A stretch of 64,000 nt of DNA from contig MU266467.1 in the NCBI GenBank assembly GCA_021014945.1, forward strand, positions 1-64,000. Direction: 5' to 3'. The translations under genes were made by a program, and so were the position numbers. This document shows, in pieces, positions 12,301-23,237 of this stretch. How positions within the stretch are numbered: the first letter of the stretch is position 1; each line of letters begins with the position of its first letter. The stretch comes from Leucogyrophana mollusca. Its lineage: Eukaryota > Basidiomycota > Agaricomycetes > Boletales. Below the pieces are notes generated by a model. That model searched no databases. It saw only the letters and a list, made by a program, of their open reading frames with translations, and was not told the origin of the DNA.

Positions 12301-13299
12301 TTTCAAGTGGGGCGTACTGGGAGTGGCAAGGTAGGAGTCGGGTCGTTCAAAAACCGCCGTATCGCTAACTGTAGGGCAGAGTTCGCTGACGCTTTCACTG
12401 CTTCGCTGCATCTTCACGGACGGAAATGTTTACTATGACGGCATTCCCACCAGCTCTATCAACTTGGAGGCCCTTCGTTCGAATGTGACCATCATTCCTC
12501 AGATTGTACGTCTCTCGTCTGATACTATTGGCGGGTAGAAAATTCAATTCTGACATGATGGATAATAGCCCGAACTGCTCACTGGTACCCTTCGCCAAAA
12601 TCTCGATCCATTCGACCAACACGATGATGCAGTTCTCAATGATGCGTTGCGCTCTGCCGGGTTGTTCGCAGTGCAGGACGAGTCGGACGAGAGCAAACTG
12701 ACTCTAGAAAGCGCAATTTCCAGTGGCGGCGGGAACCTGTCGGTAGGTCAACGACAGATTCTAGCTCTTGCTAGGGCGATGGTGCGCGGCAGCAAGTTGT
12801 TGATCTTGGATGAAGGTGAGAGTAGCCAGCTTCTTTCGGATCTTATCTCGCTGACTATGCGAAACTAGCGACGTCTGCCATAGGTAAATTGATATAATTC
12901 GTATGCTGTAGCGTGGATTTGGTCGCTGACCAAATCTCAGATTACAAGACCGACACCGCCATCCAGTCCTCCCTTCGACATGAACTCCGGGACGTTACCC
13001 AAATCATTGTTGCCCATCGTCTGCAAACCATCATTGATGCAGACAAGATCGTAAGTGATCGTGCAAGGGCCTTGTAATGTGCTTCGCGCTGATCAGTTTT
13101 TCAAGATGGTTCTGGATGCTGGGAAGCTGGTAAGTTTTTCCGTTCAAATGTCGATGCTCATAGCAAATTCTGACTGGCGTAGGTTGAGTTCGGCAGCCCC
13201 GCAGAGCTCTTGAAGAATGAGGAAGGGATGCTGCGCGCGCTTGTGGATGAAAGCGGGGATAGGGATGCGTTGTATGCGATGGCGGCAGGAGAAGCTTAA
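6374..13299 (+). CDS. ABCC/MRP-type ABC transporter (full length)
   Basis: A many-intron gene for an ATP-driven membrane exporter of the MRP family (yeast Ybt1/Ycf1 group), probably about 1,450 residues. The start at 6374 (MYGLGQLGDHW) is chosen because its 95-base exon joins in frame, over the intron 6469-6525, to VWLSSLMIPAYF and the first membrane helix. The order is TMD0, TMD1, NBD1, TMD2, NBD2. NBD1: Walker A VGPTGSGKTS near 9535, Q-loop AAQESWV, signature LSGGQK split by an intron at about 10056-10107, Walker B ILLLDD, and TH of the H-loop. The residue after the Walker B Asp is Asp, not Glu, the usual degenerate MRP NBD1. NBD2: Walker A VGRTGSGKSS, signature LSVGQ, Walker B LLILDEATS, H-loop VAHR, all canonical. 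Walker A of NBD2 lies on a 23-base exon, and part of the D-loop on a 15-base exon. Substrate unknown; vacuolar or plasma membrane is typical of the family. Confidence 0.93.
12308..12330 (+). other. 23-base microexon encoding Walker A of NBD2
   Basis: Flanked by an acceptor tttcaag and a donor gtagga. Joined to ...GGTATCG before it and AGTTCGCTG after it, it restores GIVGRTGSGKSSLT. Skipping it would remove the P-loop. Confidence 0.85.
12869..12883 (+). other. 15-base microexon in NBD2
   Basis: The exon CGACGTCTGCCATAG lies between an acceptor ctag ending at 12868 and a donor gtaaat at 12884. It joins ...LDE to DYKTD and gives LDEATSAIDYK, the conserved end of Walker B and the D-loop. Confidence 0.85.
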
Positions 13300-13598
13300 G
13301 TGCCAACATTGAGCCATAAGGAGAGTATACTTATTGTATATAAATTCCACGGACAGGTTATATAAACGATGGATCTATATCTCAAGAAATTGGATACGAT
13401 ATCTTTGGAAGTTGGGTGGTGCTGAGCAACGGACGAAGTTCTGTTCAGAAATTCATGAGGAAGCTTGAAAAAAGGCTGCCTCCAACTGTTCTGCCGAGTC
13501 TGACAGCTTTGATATATATTTGTAACATCTAGGGTATGCATCCCTGATCTCAGATTCTCTACAAAACAAACGATGTGACCCCAGTCATCACCGCGGGT

Positions 13599-14692
13599 CT
13601 ACTCTTGTGATTCGTCTACCGATACCTCGATCATCCCCAAGTCGGCTAACCATTGCACTGATACCCTGAGGTCACAAATCAGACATGTCTGAGTGTTGGA
13701 AACAGGTAGCTACTCACCGAGTGAGATCCTTCACGATATAGTCTGGGTTTGCTCCAGACTTCTGAATGGACTCGCGCGGATGAGACGTACAAACAGCGAG
13801 TGTGGTTGCGTGGGCGGCATGGCCAGAGAACAGACCAGAGGGTGCATCCTCGACGACGAGACCTACATCAACCGATTACTCAGTTTGGAATTCTCGGTGC
13901 GTGCGGGAGAAAACGCATACATTTCTTCAGTTTCGGATCGATACCGCACTTGGCTGCGCCGGCGAGATATGGAGCCGGATGGGGCTTTCCCTGGTGGACA
14001 TCATCGGAGGTGATATAACCTACTTGTGGGACTGGGATATCACACTTTGAGATAGCAGCTGGGGCATACACTCTGGACGCTGGTAGAAGAGATTTTAAGC
14101 GGGCTCGTACCGGGCACGACTGGACATACACGAGGTGACAATCGTCCATCGGTGTCCCATCTCGAGCGCAAGCTGGATAAAAGATAGCATGGCAGTTTGT
14201 GGTGCAGCCTCAGCTGGCCGAATGAGATGCCCACCTTTCCCAGCAGGTCGAGGGCACCAGGTAGGACGACAGGGCCCCCATCTATTACTTCTTGTTCAAA
14301 TCGGACTATTTCTGCCTGTGGACGGAGTTGAGTGCCAGTAGACCGCAGTGGAGAGCTACTGGGATGCGCACCTTTAAGATGGTTTCATCTTGAATCTTGC
14401 AGAATTCTTTGAGAGTGTCATATAAGCGTCTGCCATGTGTAGCATGAGCTACTTCTTCGGCGTTGAGATCATAGTCCTTGGCGAATGTTGCCCAGGCCTT
14501 GAAAACACCAGGGGTGGAATCGATGAGAGTTCTGATTCGATTCTAGATGAGTGCCATCGAAAAGGGGGATCAGACACTGATATGATCACCCATCCAAGTC
14601 GAACAAGATCTAGATGAGTACAATGAACATGAGTCGTAGCTTGGAAACGAAAGCGTACTTACTGCGTCAACCAGGAATGCCTTTCGTGCCAT
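13599..14692 (-). CDS. HAD-superfamily phosphatase, GPP/DOG type
   Basis: A haloacid dehalogenase-like sugar or glycerol phosphatase, close to yeast Gpp1/Dog2. It starts MARKAFLVDA, an intron follows, and the second exon gives ILFDLDG; a third exon begins TLIDSTPGVFKAW. Together they form motif I DxDGT (FDLDGTL) with both catalytic Asp. Then comes HGRRLYDTLKEF. Further on are YITSDDVHQGKPHPAPYL (the motif III Lys region) and LVVEDAPSG (motif IV Asp). The C-terminal exon after a donor near 13730 reads VSVQWLADLGMIEVSVDES and stops at 13599-13601. The exact substrate cannot be told: glycerol-3-phosphate and 2-deoxyglucose-6-phosphate are both possible in this family. It is divergent from the phosphoglycerate-mutase gene, with about 220 bases between the two ATGs. 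Confidence 0.85.
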
Positions 14693-14794
14693 TCGATCGA
14701 TCAGTCGCAGCAATAGCCGCGCAACTATTGCTGGACTGAAGACAATTGCGGAGATAAGATAACAAGCAATTTTTCATCAATCCTCCGGTGGGAC

Positions 14795-14828
14795 AAGGTT
14801 CCGTACCCGTTACCACGCTTAGTAATCT
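14795..14828. repeat. 34-base element shared with 6178-6211
   Basis: Second copy of the element described at 6178. It lies in the 219-base gap between the HAD phosphatase ATG (14692) and the phosphoglycerate-mutase-like ATG (14912). On the minus strand both copies could encode ITKRxxGYGT, and two of the differences are synonymous, so a coding origin is also possible. Confidence 0.6.
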
Positions 14829-14911
14829 GCCTCGCTGCAGCCAAAGCCCAAGCATGCAACGACATATCCTCGTGTTGCAGCTGAGTAGATACCTTGTAAA
14901 CAGCGGGGAGA

Positions 14912-16121
14912 ATGACGAACGAAACGAAGATCACTGTGACTTTTGTGAGCTCCCCAATCATCAGCAACAGATTCTCTTGCTAATGAAGAAACCACAGATC
15001 AGACACGGGGAGTCCACAGACAACTTAGTGAGCCGTGTCACTAAGTATGGTGTATTGTTATGATGATCTTCCTAGAAATCTGTTTGGGCGGGATGGAAGG
15101 ACGCCCCACTCAGCAACCACGGTTTGTGTTTATCAACTTCTAACCCCTGCAGCAAGGACTAACGATAAGTGGCCATAGGGATGAATGTATGTGCTCACCT
15201 TATTTCCCGAGTCCTCTCTCAAAGCAATTCAATCTCAGCAAGCCCGAGCGATGGGCCAGGCCTTTTCTAATACGCATCTAACCGCGATCTACGCCTCCCC
15301 TCTAAAGCGTGCCTTTGCGACAGCCGAGGCGCTACGTGACGCTCAGCCCAAACCTCTGGCAATCAACGAATCTCCCCTCCTTCGGGAGCAGCACTTCGGC
15401 ATTGCAGAGGGAAAGGCTTGGGTTTTGCGTATGGAACTCGGGAAAACCGTAGAAGAGTACTGGGCCAACGGCGAATATCCGGTGCTCCACAAACGACACC
15501 AAAGGTTCCCGGAGGGCGAAAGTCGGGACGAACTGGCAGAACGAGCAGATGAAGCTATCAGACAAATCGTGCTACCAGAAATCTGGCAAGCTGCGCGGTC
15601 GGGAGCGCAGGGCGTTCACCTCGCTCTTGTCAGCCACGGACTCTGCATCAGCGAACTTGTTCCTGCCCTCGTCAAGAAAGGTCAAAACGGCATGCCTGCT
15701 GAGTCTTATGAGGGCTTGATGAACACCGCTTGGACAAGAGTCGCTGTGTCTGTTAAGGTGAGAAAAGGGATTCACAGAAGTCGCGTCACTGCATGGCTGA
15801 GCTCCCACAGGGAACTACGGAGGGGGAGCCACTACAGTTTGCGGACGATGCCGCACCCGCGCTTGAGGTGCGCGTTACCGACGTGAATAGGCACGAACAC
15901 ATTGATAGCATAGTGCGTACCCCTGTTTGGCAGGCTCGGCCGCAGCTGACGTGCCAGTGCTACAGAAACGCCAGAAGGGAGGTATTGGTAGCGCGGCTCA
16001 CGATCCGAACCAACAGGATATCAGGGCGTTCTTTGGTGGTGGTGGAATGAAGAAACCCGTGGAAGCTCAGGAGCACAGTGAGAGCAACGCTGGCGACGAA
16101 GTTGGGTTGTCCCAAGAATAA
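14912..16121 (+). CDS. Histidine phosphatase / phosphoglycerate mutase family protein
   Basis: Member of the branch-1 histidine phosphatase superfamily, about 330 residues. The N-terminus has to be rebuilt from five exons: 14912-14944 (MTNETKITVTF), 14998-15027 (IRHGESTDNL, with the catalytic RHGE), 15076-15121 (KSVWAGWKDAPLSNH), an 8-base microexon 15179-15186 (with flanks GMN), and a long exon from 15239 (QARAMGQAF, YASPLKRAFATAE). The second catalytic His is in LVSHGLCISEL, and the acid/base Glu region is ESPLLREQHFGIAEG. The C-terminal extension includes NQQDIRAFFGGGG; the junction near 15910-15960 is not settled. Whether it is a true mutase or a phosphatase of another substrate is not decidable. 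It is divergent from the HAD phosphatase, so the pair may share a promoter. Confidence 0.88.
15179..15186 (+). other. 8-base microexon in the PGM-like gene
   Basis: GGATGAAT is preceded by the acceptor ccatag and followed by the donor gtatgt. It supplies the GMN link between SNH and QARAMG, a near-invariant stretch in this family. The flanking introns are 57 and 52 bases. Confidence 0.85.
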
Positions 16122-16341
16122 TTCGGATCGAACTCTGTATGCATAGATTTGGGCTGGAGCCGACAATGTAGCTTTATCCCCTGTGGACTTTGTCATTCTA
16201 GAGTGGAGGACACAATCCAAGTAATGCAGAGATATTATACGATACACTGAATATCTGTTCACGCGTCAGTCTCAGCCAAAAGTGAGGACAAGAGATGTAC
16301 CTATAGTTGGCAGAAACCAGCGAGAATGTAGAACGGATTTC

Positions 16342-16684
16342 TCAGCCATACGGGAGGAGTTTCTTCAATTTCGGTGTTTGTGCTGTATGAGAGTAGGCTG
16401 TCTGCGCCAAACTGTTCTTTCTGCCTGGTCTCTTCGAAACATTCAAATGCGAATGACCTGCGTGGGCCTGTGTTGCAACCGGCAATGGTCAACTCGAGGT
16501 CCAGTCCAATGGGTTCGAAGAGTGTACGGCTCACCCGCTTGAATTTGCCGTTACTCAAAGCTCGCCATCTCTTTTTTGTTCCACTATGCGATTTAAGCTT
16601 TGGAAAATGGGTCACCGCTGAGGTTGAGAATAACCTTGCCGTCGAGAATAGGGACGTCACCGAAACCAGACGGCTCAGAAACAT
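16342..16684 (-). CDS. Mitochondrial large-subunit ribosomal protein bL35m
   Basis: A short protein with an N-terminal mitochondrial targeting sequence (MFLSRLVSVTSLFSTARLF, rich in Arg/Ser/Leu). The bL35 signature follows: LKSHSGTKKRWRALSNGKFKR, an intron of about 66 bases, then AHAGHSHLNVSKRPGRKNS, ending in PKLKKLLPYG and TGA at 16342-16344. The acceptor was chosen because it alone restores the conserved GKFKR...GHSHLN spacing. It acts in the mitoribosome large subunit. It is divergent from UFD2, with 153 bases between start codons. Confidence 0.9.
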
Positions 16685-16837
16685 TTGCAACTGTGTCTGA
16701 ACGAACCAGAAAAGTCGATAGAAAAGCGATCGGGGATAATACCACGTGGCCTTACACCACACCCATACTAGTACCAGTGACTTTGTAAGGCGGCATAGGC
16801 AGTGACTGCTTAACAGCACCCTGGACCCATCGAAAGC

Positions 16838-19800
16838 ATGAGCGACCCACAGGATGAAGCTGACCGCGTAAAGGATATTATCACGATATCGCTAGACACC
16901 AACTAACACTTCTGTTGCGTTAGATTCGCGCAAAGCGTCTTGCTAAACTGCAGACGGTGGGATCGGGCACTTCCTCCCCAGGACCGTCGTCTGCACCGGG
17001 TGAATCGAAACCAGCAGCGTCTGCGAAAGCACCCGTAGCGCAGAGTTCGGTGCCAAAACCTTCAACGGCACGAACTCCTGCGCCTGTGCGCGATAATCAG
17101 CCACCCGCTACATCTCCAGTGCCGTTGAAGCGCAAGCCGGTGGCCACACCGCTAAAAGTCGACTTTCCAACTTGGGAGGATGAGACTATCTCGCAGGTAT
17201 TCAAGGTCACCCTGAACGTGCGTATACCTCTGCCCTGCTTTCGTTGTCTTATCATCGTTGTCACTAGCGAACGGTCGCTGAACGGAGTGGTTATGACATC
17301 GTTTGGCTGAAGGCACTCGAGAAGGAATTAGAATCAGAGAACTACAGTGAGACAATTCACGTTTATGTGAAATGTTTCTGACGCACTTTAGGTCAAGCAA
17401 GGCCCATGCTCCTCAGCGGCGAGATCGCGGATCGCCTACTCATCTCCAGGCTCGAGCTCGATCCGCAGGCAATGTCGTGAGTGTAGCTGGGTTTGTAACC
17501 CAGTAGAAATCTCATCTTTAACTGTCCAGTGACGACCTGGAGTATGTTGCTGTGCTTGCCTCCCTTCCACCCCAAATGACCGTATTTGAATACTTGGTCG
17601 GGTGCTGGAGGCGTCTGAATTCTGCAAGGGTGGCGCTCATGAAGAAGGTATTTTACTCTAATTGCGTGTCAGCTAGTACTAAGCGTTTGTAGACGCGAGT
17701 GACCGAAATCCAACAAGCCTCAGCAACCCTAGAGAAGATCCGTGACCTGGTGATCAGTTACGCTGGTCTTTGCCTCCAGGAGCCAGATATGTTCCCTCAG
17801 CCACAAGGGTACGTATGTATCCTTTAGGTCGTGTCACTTGCTTATTTCTTTTACAGACGGGTCATTGGCCCAGCCGAACTGGTTTCTCCTCTTCTATCAC
17901 TTTCAGCCCTATCTGCTCCTCTCTTGTCCTCTTCCTCGTCCGCGTCCCCCACCCTCTCACCATCCGAAGTCGAGGATTTTCTGACAGACCTCGCGAGGCG
18001 TTTTGAACCAGATAACGAGATAGATGAGGTCTTAGGACCGGTAGTACGCCAATTAGTGTTCCACGACTCGCTCTTTAGACCCGAGGGACTGGGCGGCGGG
18101 GATGCCAGCTGGCGCAGCGTTGTCAGCGGTCTCGAAGCCCTGGTGTCCGTCAAGAGCATCGCCATTATGTTGACGAGGCTGGACGAGTGGAACCCCCCAT
18201 CAGCCACAGCTGCATCTCTCGAAAAAGTGTCTATAATGGGCCCGTTGTGTCGTTTGGGAGTGTTTAGCCGGGAATGGGCAAGTTCTATCACCCTTAGTCT
18301 GCTCCGCCTTGTGTTTGACTCTTCGTGTTATAGCCGTCTATTGCCCAAACCTATTTCTCTGATCCGTCGAAACGTACGAAAAACGACGTGGACTCATCGT
18401 ACGCTAGTCTCCGAGGCACACTGAAAAGCTTGCAGGTTAGTGAATACACAAGGAGCGATATGATTGGCACGTTCTCAATAAAGCATGACGCGTAACCTCA
18501 GACATCCCTCTTTAACATCTTCAACACTCTTGTTCGCGCATCTGCCGAGTCTCGCGAAGCTGTCTTGGAATATTTTGCGTCCGCCGTCAAACTCAATGTC
18601 CGGCGAGGGGGAATGCAGGTGAGATCTATCGCAGAGTCTCCGCTTCGGGATCGGTTCAATGGCCTTATGCCCTCAGGTTGAAATGGAGACAGTGGCCTCC
18701 GATAGCTTCATGATGAACTTGCAAGCCGTGATGTTACGTTTCGCGGAACCTTTCATGGATGCAAAATATACCAAGGTACTTTTTCTTCTATTGCTTGTAG
18801 CATGCAGCTAACCCCGACTAGATTGATCGCATCGACCCCCTATACTACTCTGTCTCTTCTCGAGTTGATTTGAAGGAGGAAACGAGGATCAAAGCTACCA
18901 GCGACGAGGCAGCGGAATGGGTCGAGCAAAACAAGGCCAAGGGTATGCATAACTTCTGGATCGCACACGATTGTGGCTCACCCACTATGTAGCCGCGGCG
19001 CCCAACTTTATTTCTGATGTGTTCTACCTCAGTATGGCGATGAGCCACTATGGCTATCTGCGGACAATTCAAACCTACGAAGACTTTGCGAAGCATGTCG
19101 ACGAACTGCAGCGGCATTCCGAAATGCTCAACGGGGATGGCTCATGGATGGGTGTAAGCATTATCATACGCGCACATTTCGCATGGAACTAAAAACCCAA
19201 TTCTGCAGACACCGTTCCAAGCTAGGACAGAAGCCGCTATCAACCAGGTCAAGGTAAATTTTTCTGGTGCTCGTTTATTGCGCACATGCTAAGAAGATTT
19301 GTGTAGAATGAAATGGCAAAAATTCAGTCACATCAGCTGGCTTTCCGCGTCCAGTTGCTCGACCCTGAATTAGTCTTCCGTTACATTGGGTTTACCAACT
19401 TCATTTCAACTTGGTTAATTCGCAGTGTCGACCCTCGAAAGTCGCATCCAAGCCCTACCATAGAGTGCGTCCAGCAGGTATATAACATTTCCTCATGGCT
19501 CATGCGCTACCCATAGGCTTCCATTACCAAAGGACGTACCGATGACGTTCAGAGTGCTCCCAGAGTATACCATCGAAGATGTCGTGGACTATCTTCTCTT
19601 TGTTGTTCGGTATGGCGCCCTGTAAGACCCCGGTGATTGTCACACTCATCCTGGTTTCCAGACATTCGCCAGAGAGCCTTGACCTCTCAGGGAAGAGCGA
19701 GCTGGTCATCTTTGCACTGACGTTCCTCACATCGACGTGGTACATCAAGAATCCATTCCTGAAGGCAAAGATCAACGAAGTTAGTAGCGCTTAAGCCTAA

Positions 19801-21307
19801 GCCCCCTCCAGCCTGACCGTGCTCTGTTCATAGGTCTTGTTCTACGGAGTTCTGCCGTACGGCCACGACAGACACGGGATCCTGGGTGGGACACTAAATA
19901 CGCACCCCGTCGCTCTCAAGCACCTGATGCCTGCTCTAATGCATTTCTATATCGGTACGGATACATGCTTAGTAAACCACCACCGCCCTCTAACGAGGCA
20001 AATATAGAGGTGGAACAGACAGGAGCGAGCTCCCAGTTCTACGATAAATTCAGTGAGTTGATCAGCATTTCTGCTTGTGAGCTGATGAAGATCATGTGTC
20101 TTCTTTACAGACGCCAGGTGGGGGTGATTTGTACCATACAGGAGTTGTAAGCTAATTGCAGTCACAGACGTAACATCGCATACATCCTGAAAGCAGTATG
20201 GGACAACCCGGTCCACCGAGAAGCTCTTAACGCTGAAGCCCGGTAGGCATCCTGACACACCACTGTCTTCTTCTACCCACAACCTTATTTTACAGCAATG
20301 TCGACAAATTCGTTCGGTTTATCAACCTTATGATCAACGACGTTACTTACCTCATGGACGAGTCGCTCAGTGAATTAACCCAGATTCACAACATACAAAC
20401 AGAGATGAAGGATCAAGCTACCTGGGCTGCACAACCTGTACAATATCGCCGAGAACGTGAGGGAACCCTGCGTTCGCTGGAGCGGCATGCATCTGGCTAC
20501 ACCACACTCGGTAAATCCACCGTTGGTCTACTGAAAGACTTCACCGCCGAGACCAAAGCACCCTTCATGATGCCCGAGATTGTGGACAAACTAGCTGCCA
20601 TGTTGGACTATAATCTCGACGCCTTAGTTGGTCCCAAATGCCAGGAACTCAAAGTCAAGGATCCGGAGAAGTACAAGTTCAACCCGAGACAGCTGCTGAG
20701 CGACATCCTGCAAGTCTTTCTCAATCTGAGCGACCAAGGCGAGTTTGCTCGTGCCGTTGCCAACGATGGGAGAAGCTATAGGAAGGAGTTATTTGAGCGG
20801 GCTGGCATGTTGGCAAGGAAAATACCTTTGAAGTCTGAAACGGAGATCGAGCAGCTGCGCCTGTTCATAGTCAAGGTTGAAGAAACCAGAGCAACCATAG
20901 AGGCTGAAGAAGACCTTGGGGAGATACCAGACGAATTCTTGGGTTCGTGTGGTCGCATCATCACATTTTGGGCATGGCTTATAAATGATTTTAGATCCGC
21001 TAATGTTCACGTTGATGCGGGATCCTGTCATACTGCCGTCCTCCCGAGCAGTTATAGACCGCTCAACTATCAAATCTCACCTGTTGTCCGATACAAAGGA
21101 TCCCTTCAATCGCGTACCCCTAGCCATTGAAGACGTCATACCAAGTGAGTAAGATGTCAAATCAGGTGCCATCACGACGTTTATCGCATCATAGATCACG
21201 AGTTGAAGGCACAGATAGATGCCTTCTTGTCGGAGCGGCGCAACAAGAACACGGCTTTGGACAAACCAGCGGAGGAGGTTGTGCATATGGATGTATCGAT
21301 GGATTGA
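16838..21307 (+). CDS. UFD2: Ubiquitin conjugation factor E4 (UFD2, U-box)
   Basis: A many-exon gene of roughly 1,100 residues for the E4 ubiquitin chain-elongation factor that works with Cdc48 in proteasomal degradation. The start at 16838 ([10 protein letters not shown]) is followed by an intron and [10 protein letters not shown], the usual E4 N-terminus. A Pro/Ser/Ala-rich segment comes next, then the long helical Ufd2 core: FPQPQG, YHPLY-like [28 protein letters not shown], and [18 protein letters not shown]. The C-terminal U-box is [17 protein letters not shown], then [11 protein letters not shown] and DPFNRVPL, and it is entered over an intron with an unusual gttcgt donor near 20945. 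The protein ends VHMDVSMD with TGA at 21305-21307. It is divergent from bL35m and convergent with EAF7. Confidence 0.95.
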
Positions 21308-21532
21308 AGCCAGAGCGATGTATCATAACTTGCATTCGCTGATTCACGAACAGTGACGAACAATTTGCACGGTGGTCGACTCTGTCAGGGTCGTCATGTG
21401 TCTTGTACCGGTGTTTCTGGGTTTCTTGGTATGACGATCATCAGTCTTGAATAAGCATCCGGCGCCGACCAACACAGTCAAGCGCTCCCCACATCGATAT
21501 GACAGAGCCAGCTAAAACATGCACTGACGTGG

Positions 21533-22428
21533 TTACTTCTTTCTCTTCTTTAGGCCACGCCCTGCACTTGTTGATCCTGCCCGACCTCTTCCCGATGCAC
21601 CACCTCGCTGCGGAGGCTTCGGCAATCGACCCCGAGGTGCTTTTGCTTGTGCCGATGCTACATAGCTACTCGTCAGAATACGACCTCAAGGCAAGTAGAT
21701 TACACAAACCGGACGACATCTCCTGCACCTCAGGGTCATCTTCGTCGGCATAATCAGTCCCACCGTCCGTTCCCGTCATCACACTGTCTCTAGGAGTGAA
21801 TGCGGCACCTTCATCGCCGCTTTCCTGAGTCAAGGCACTACTATCGCTATCACCTCCAACCAAGCCAGCCATGTCACGTTTTGTCTTCCCTCGTTTAAGA
21901 GCCTTACCCTTGCGCCCCTTACTGCGTTGTCGTGGAGATGGCGCAGGGGTGGAGGATGGCAAGGAGGCAGTCGCACGCATCCGACGTGCTGATACGAGAG
22001 ACTCGAAAGAGTCGTCCAGTGGCAGGGAGAATTCGTCCCGAAAGAAGGGATGCCTGGAAAGATTTTCGGACGGCGAAGGAGACCTGACTAGATGAGGGGA
22101 TGGGGAATTGCTCGAGTTCGGGGTGTCGAAACCATCGACTTCCTGGTATACGACAGGTTATGAGTAGTAGGTATAGGAACAAAACATCACTCACAACGCC
22201 CTCCAGAGCCTCAAGATCATAGCACGTCCTCAACTTCGCCCATATGTGGTCGACAGGTAACATCCGTCCCGTGTCTTTATGGATTGCATTGCGTATGGCA
22301 AGTACGTGGAAATGTCGATGGAGACCCACCGGTCTCGCTCGCATTACCGAGCGGAAGAAAGATATTTCTCCTTCGACGCTGTCGAGAAAACTTAAACCTA
22401 CATCCGGACTCTCGCGTTGGGTGGTCAT
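21533..22428 (-). CDS. EAF7: Chromatin modification-related protein EAF7 (NuA4 subunit)
   Basis: Orthologue of yeast Eaf7/human MRGBP, a subunit of the NuA4 histone acetyltransferase in the nucleus. The CT20 family core is in the first exon: FLDSVEGEISFFRSVMRARPVG, then HRHFHVLAIRNAIHKDTG and IWAKLRTCYDLEALEG. The second exon begins EVDGFDTPNSSNSPSP, has HPFFRDEFSLP, and runs into a basic and acidic tail with RSKGRKGKALKRGK. A last exon, reached by a 52-base intron, is Gly/Arg-rich and ends GRGLKKRKK with TAA at 21533-21535. Without that last intron the frame would stop earlier at 21666. It is convergent with UFD2. Confidence 0.85.
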
Positions 22429-22601
22429 GGACGTTCCAGTTGACAGCCTCAGCCACATGTGTGTTTGTTTGGCAAAGCCCTTGGATCCAAACAACGCCTG
22501 GATATTGCTGCCGAGGATCCGACATTGAAAGTCGACATCAAAACCATCGAAGAAAAATACATCTGAAAAGAAGATCGAAGCAGCCAAGTGCCCATTTATT
22601 A

Positions 22602-23237
22602 TCAGCTACCGCTTTCTTGGCTCAATCCTTCCAGTCGACGCTCACTGACGTCCTCACCCTCCCGAAAACCGTCATCATTGTCATCCATAACTATGGCAGC
22701 CATTCCGCCGGGCGAGGTGACGGGCGTAGAACTCCCTTCTTCGACGTGGGTGAGTGCCTCTTCCAGAATCTGGAGCATAGTATCATGCCCGATTGGTGTG
22801 ATGTTCTCGAGCTGGAAACTGTAGTTAATGCACATCCCTCCGTATATCGCATGGTGCAATCGCAGGAGAGACTGGAACAATGGTTGAAAGTATGGGGATA
22901 AGTAGCGCCCCCATAGCCGCTTCCAACCATTCGAGCTCATGAGGCCTAACTTGCTCGCAGATGCCTGTTGCAGATTTTCTGGGTCCCACAGCCTACGAAG
23001 ACCAGTCTTCTCGTAGTCGAGGTCTGTTCTTCGTTGACCAGGTGCAGCAACGATAGTGCAGAGAGTGCACAATTGGAAGAAGAAAGCTTCCAGCTCGTGT
23101 TCAGGACGACGGTGCTCGAGGCTTCCGTTACCGGTATACAAGATTTCGACGGCCATGAAAGCAAGTGAGCCCTACGCAGAGATTCCATTGAATGCGCTAA
23201 TTGAGCATACCAGGCAAGAGGAATCTACCGTTCGATG
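22602..23237 (-). pseudogene. FunK1-type fungal protein kinase, C-terminal fragment
   Basis: The open frame over 22602-23156, with one upstream exon joined at about 23178-23216, reads GSLAFMAVEIL, then HELEAFFFQLCTLCTI, which resembles the segment after the catalytic loop of FunK1 kinases (basidiomycete-expanded). The rest of the C-lobe follows and ends GLSQESGS. The N-lobe, the HRD-like catalytic loop and the DFG-like motif are not found upstream. The minus-strand frame to 23690 (with KGTKEPKNLSTIQRF) shows no kinase motif that I recognise. I read this as a truncated, probably dead gene. A very diverged N-lobe or a short accessory protein is the alternative. Confidence 0.5.

Noticed and set aside
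14725..14967. Minus-strand 80-codon frame with a hydrophobic N-terminus
   Set aside because: It overlaps the first exon of the PGM-like gene and the divergent promoter; only the ITKR..GYGT stretch is notable, and it is reported as an element instead.
15185..15886. PGM-like protein lacking the catalytic RHGE motif
   Set aside because: The motif is present on upstream small exons (14998-15027); the gene only looks truncated when read as one open frame.
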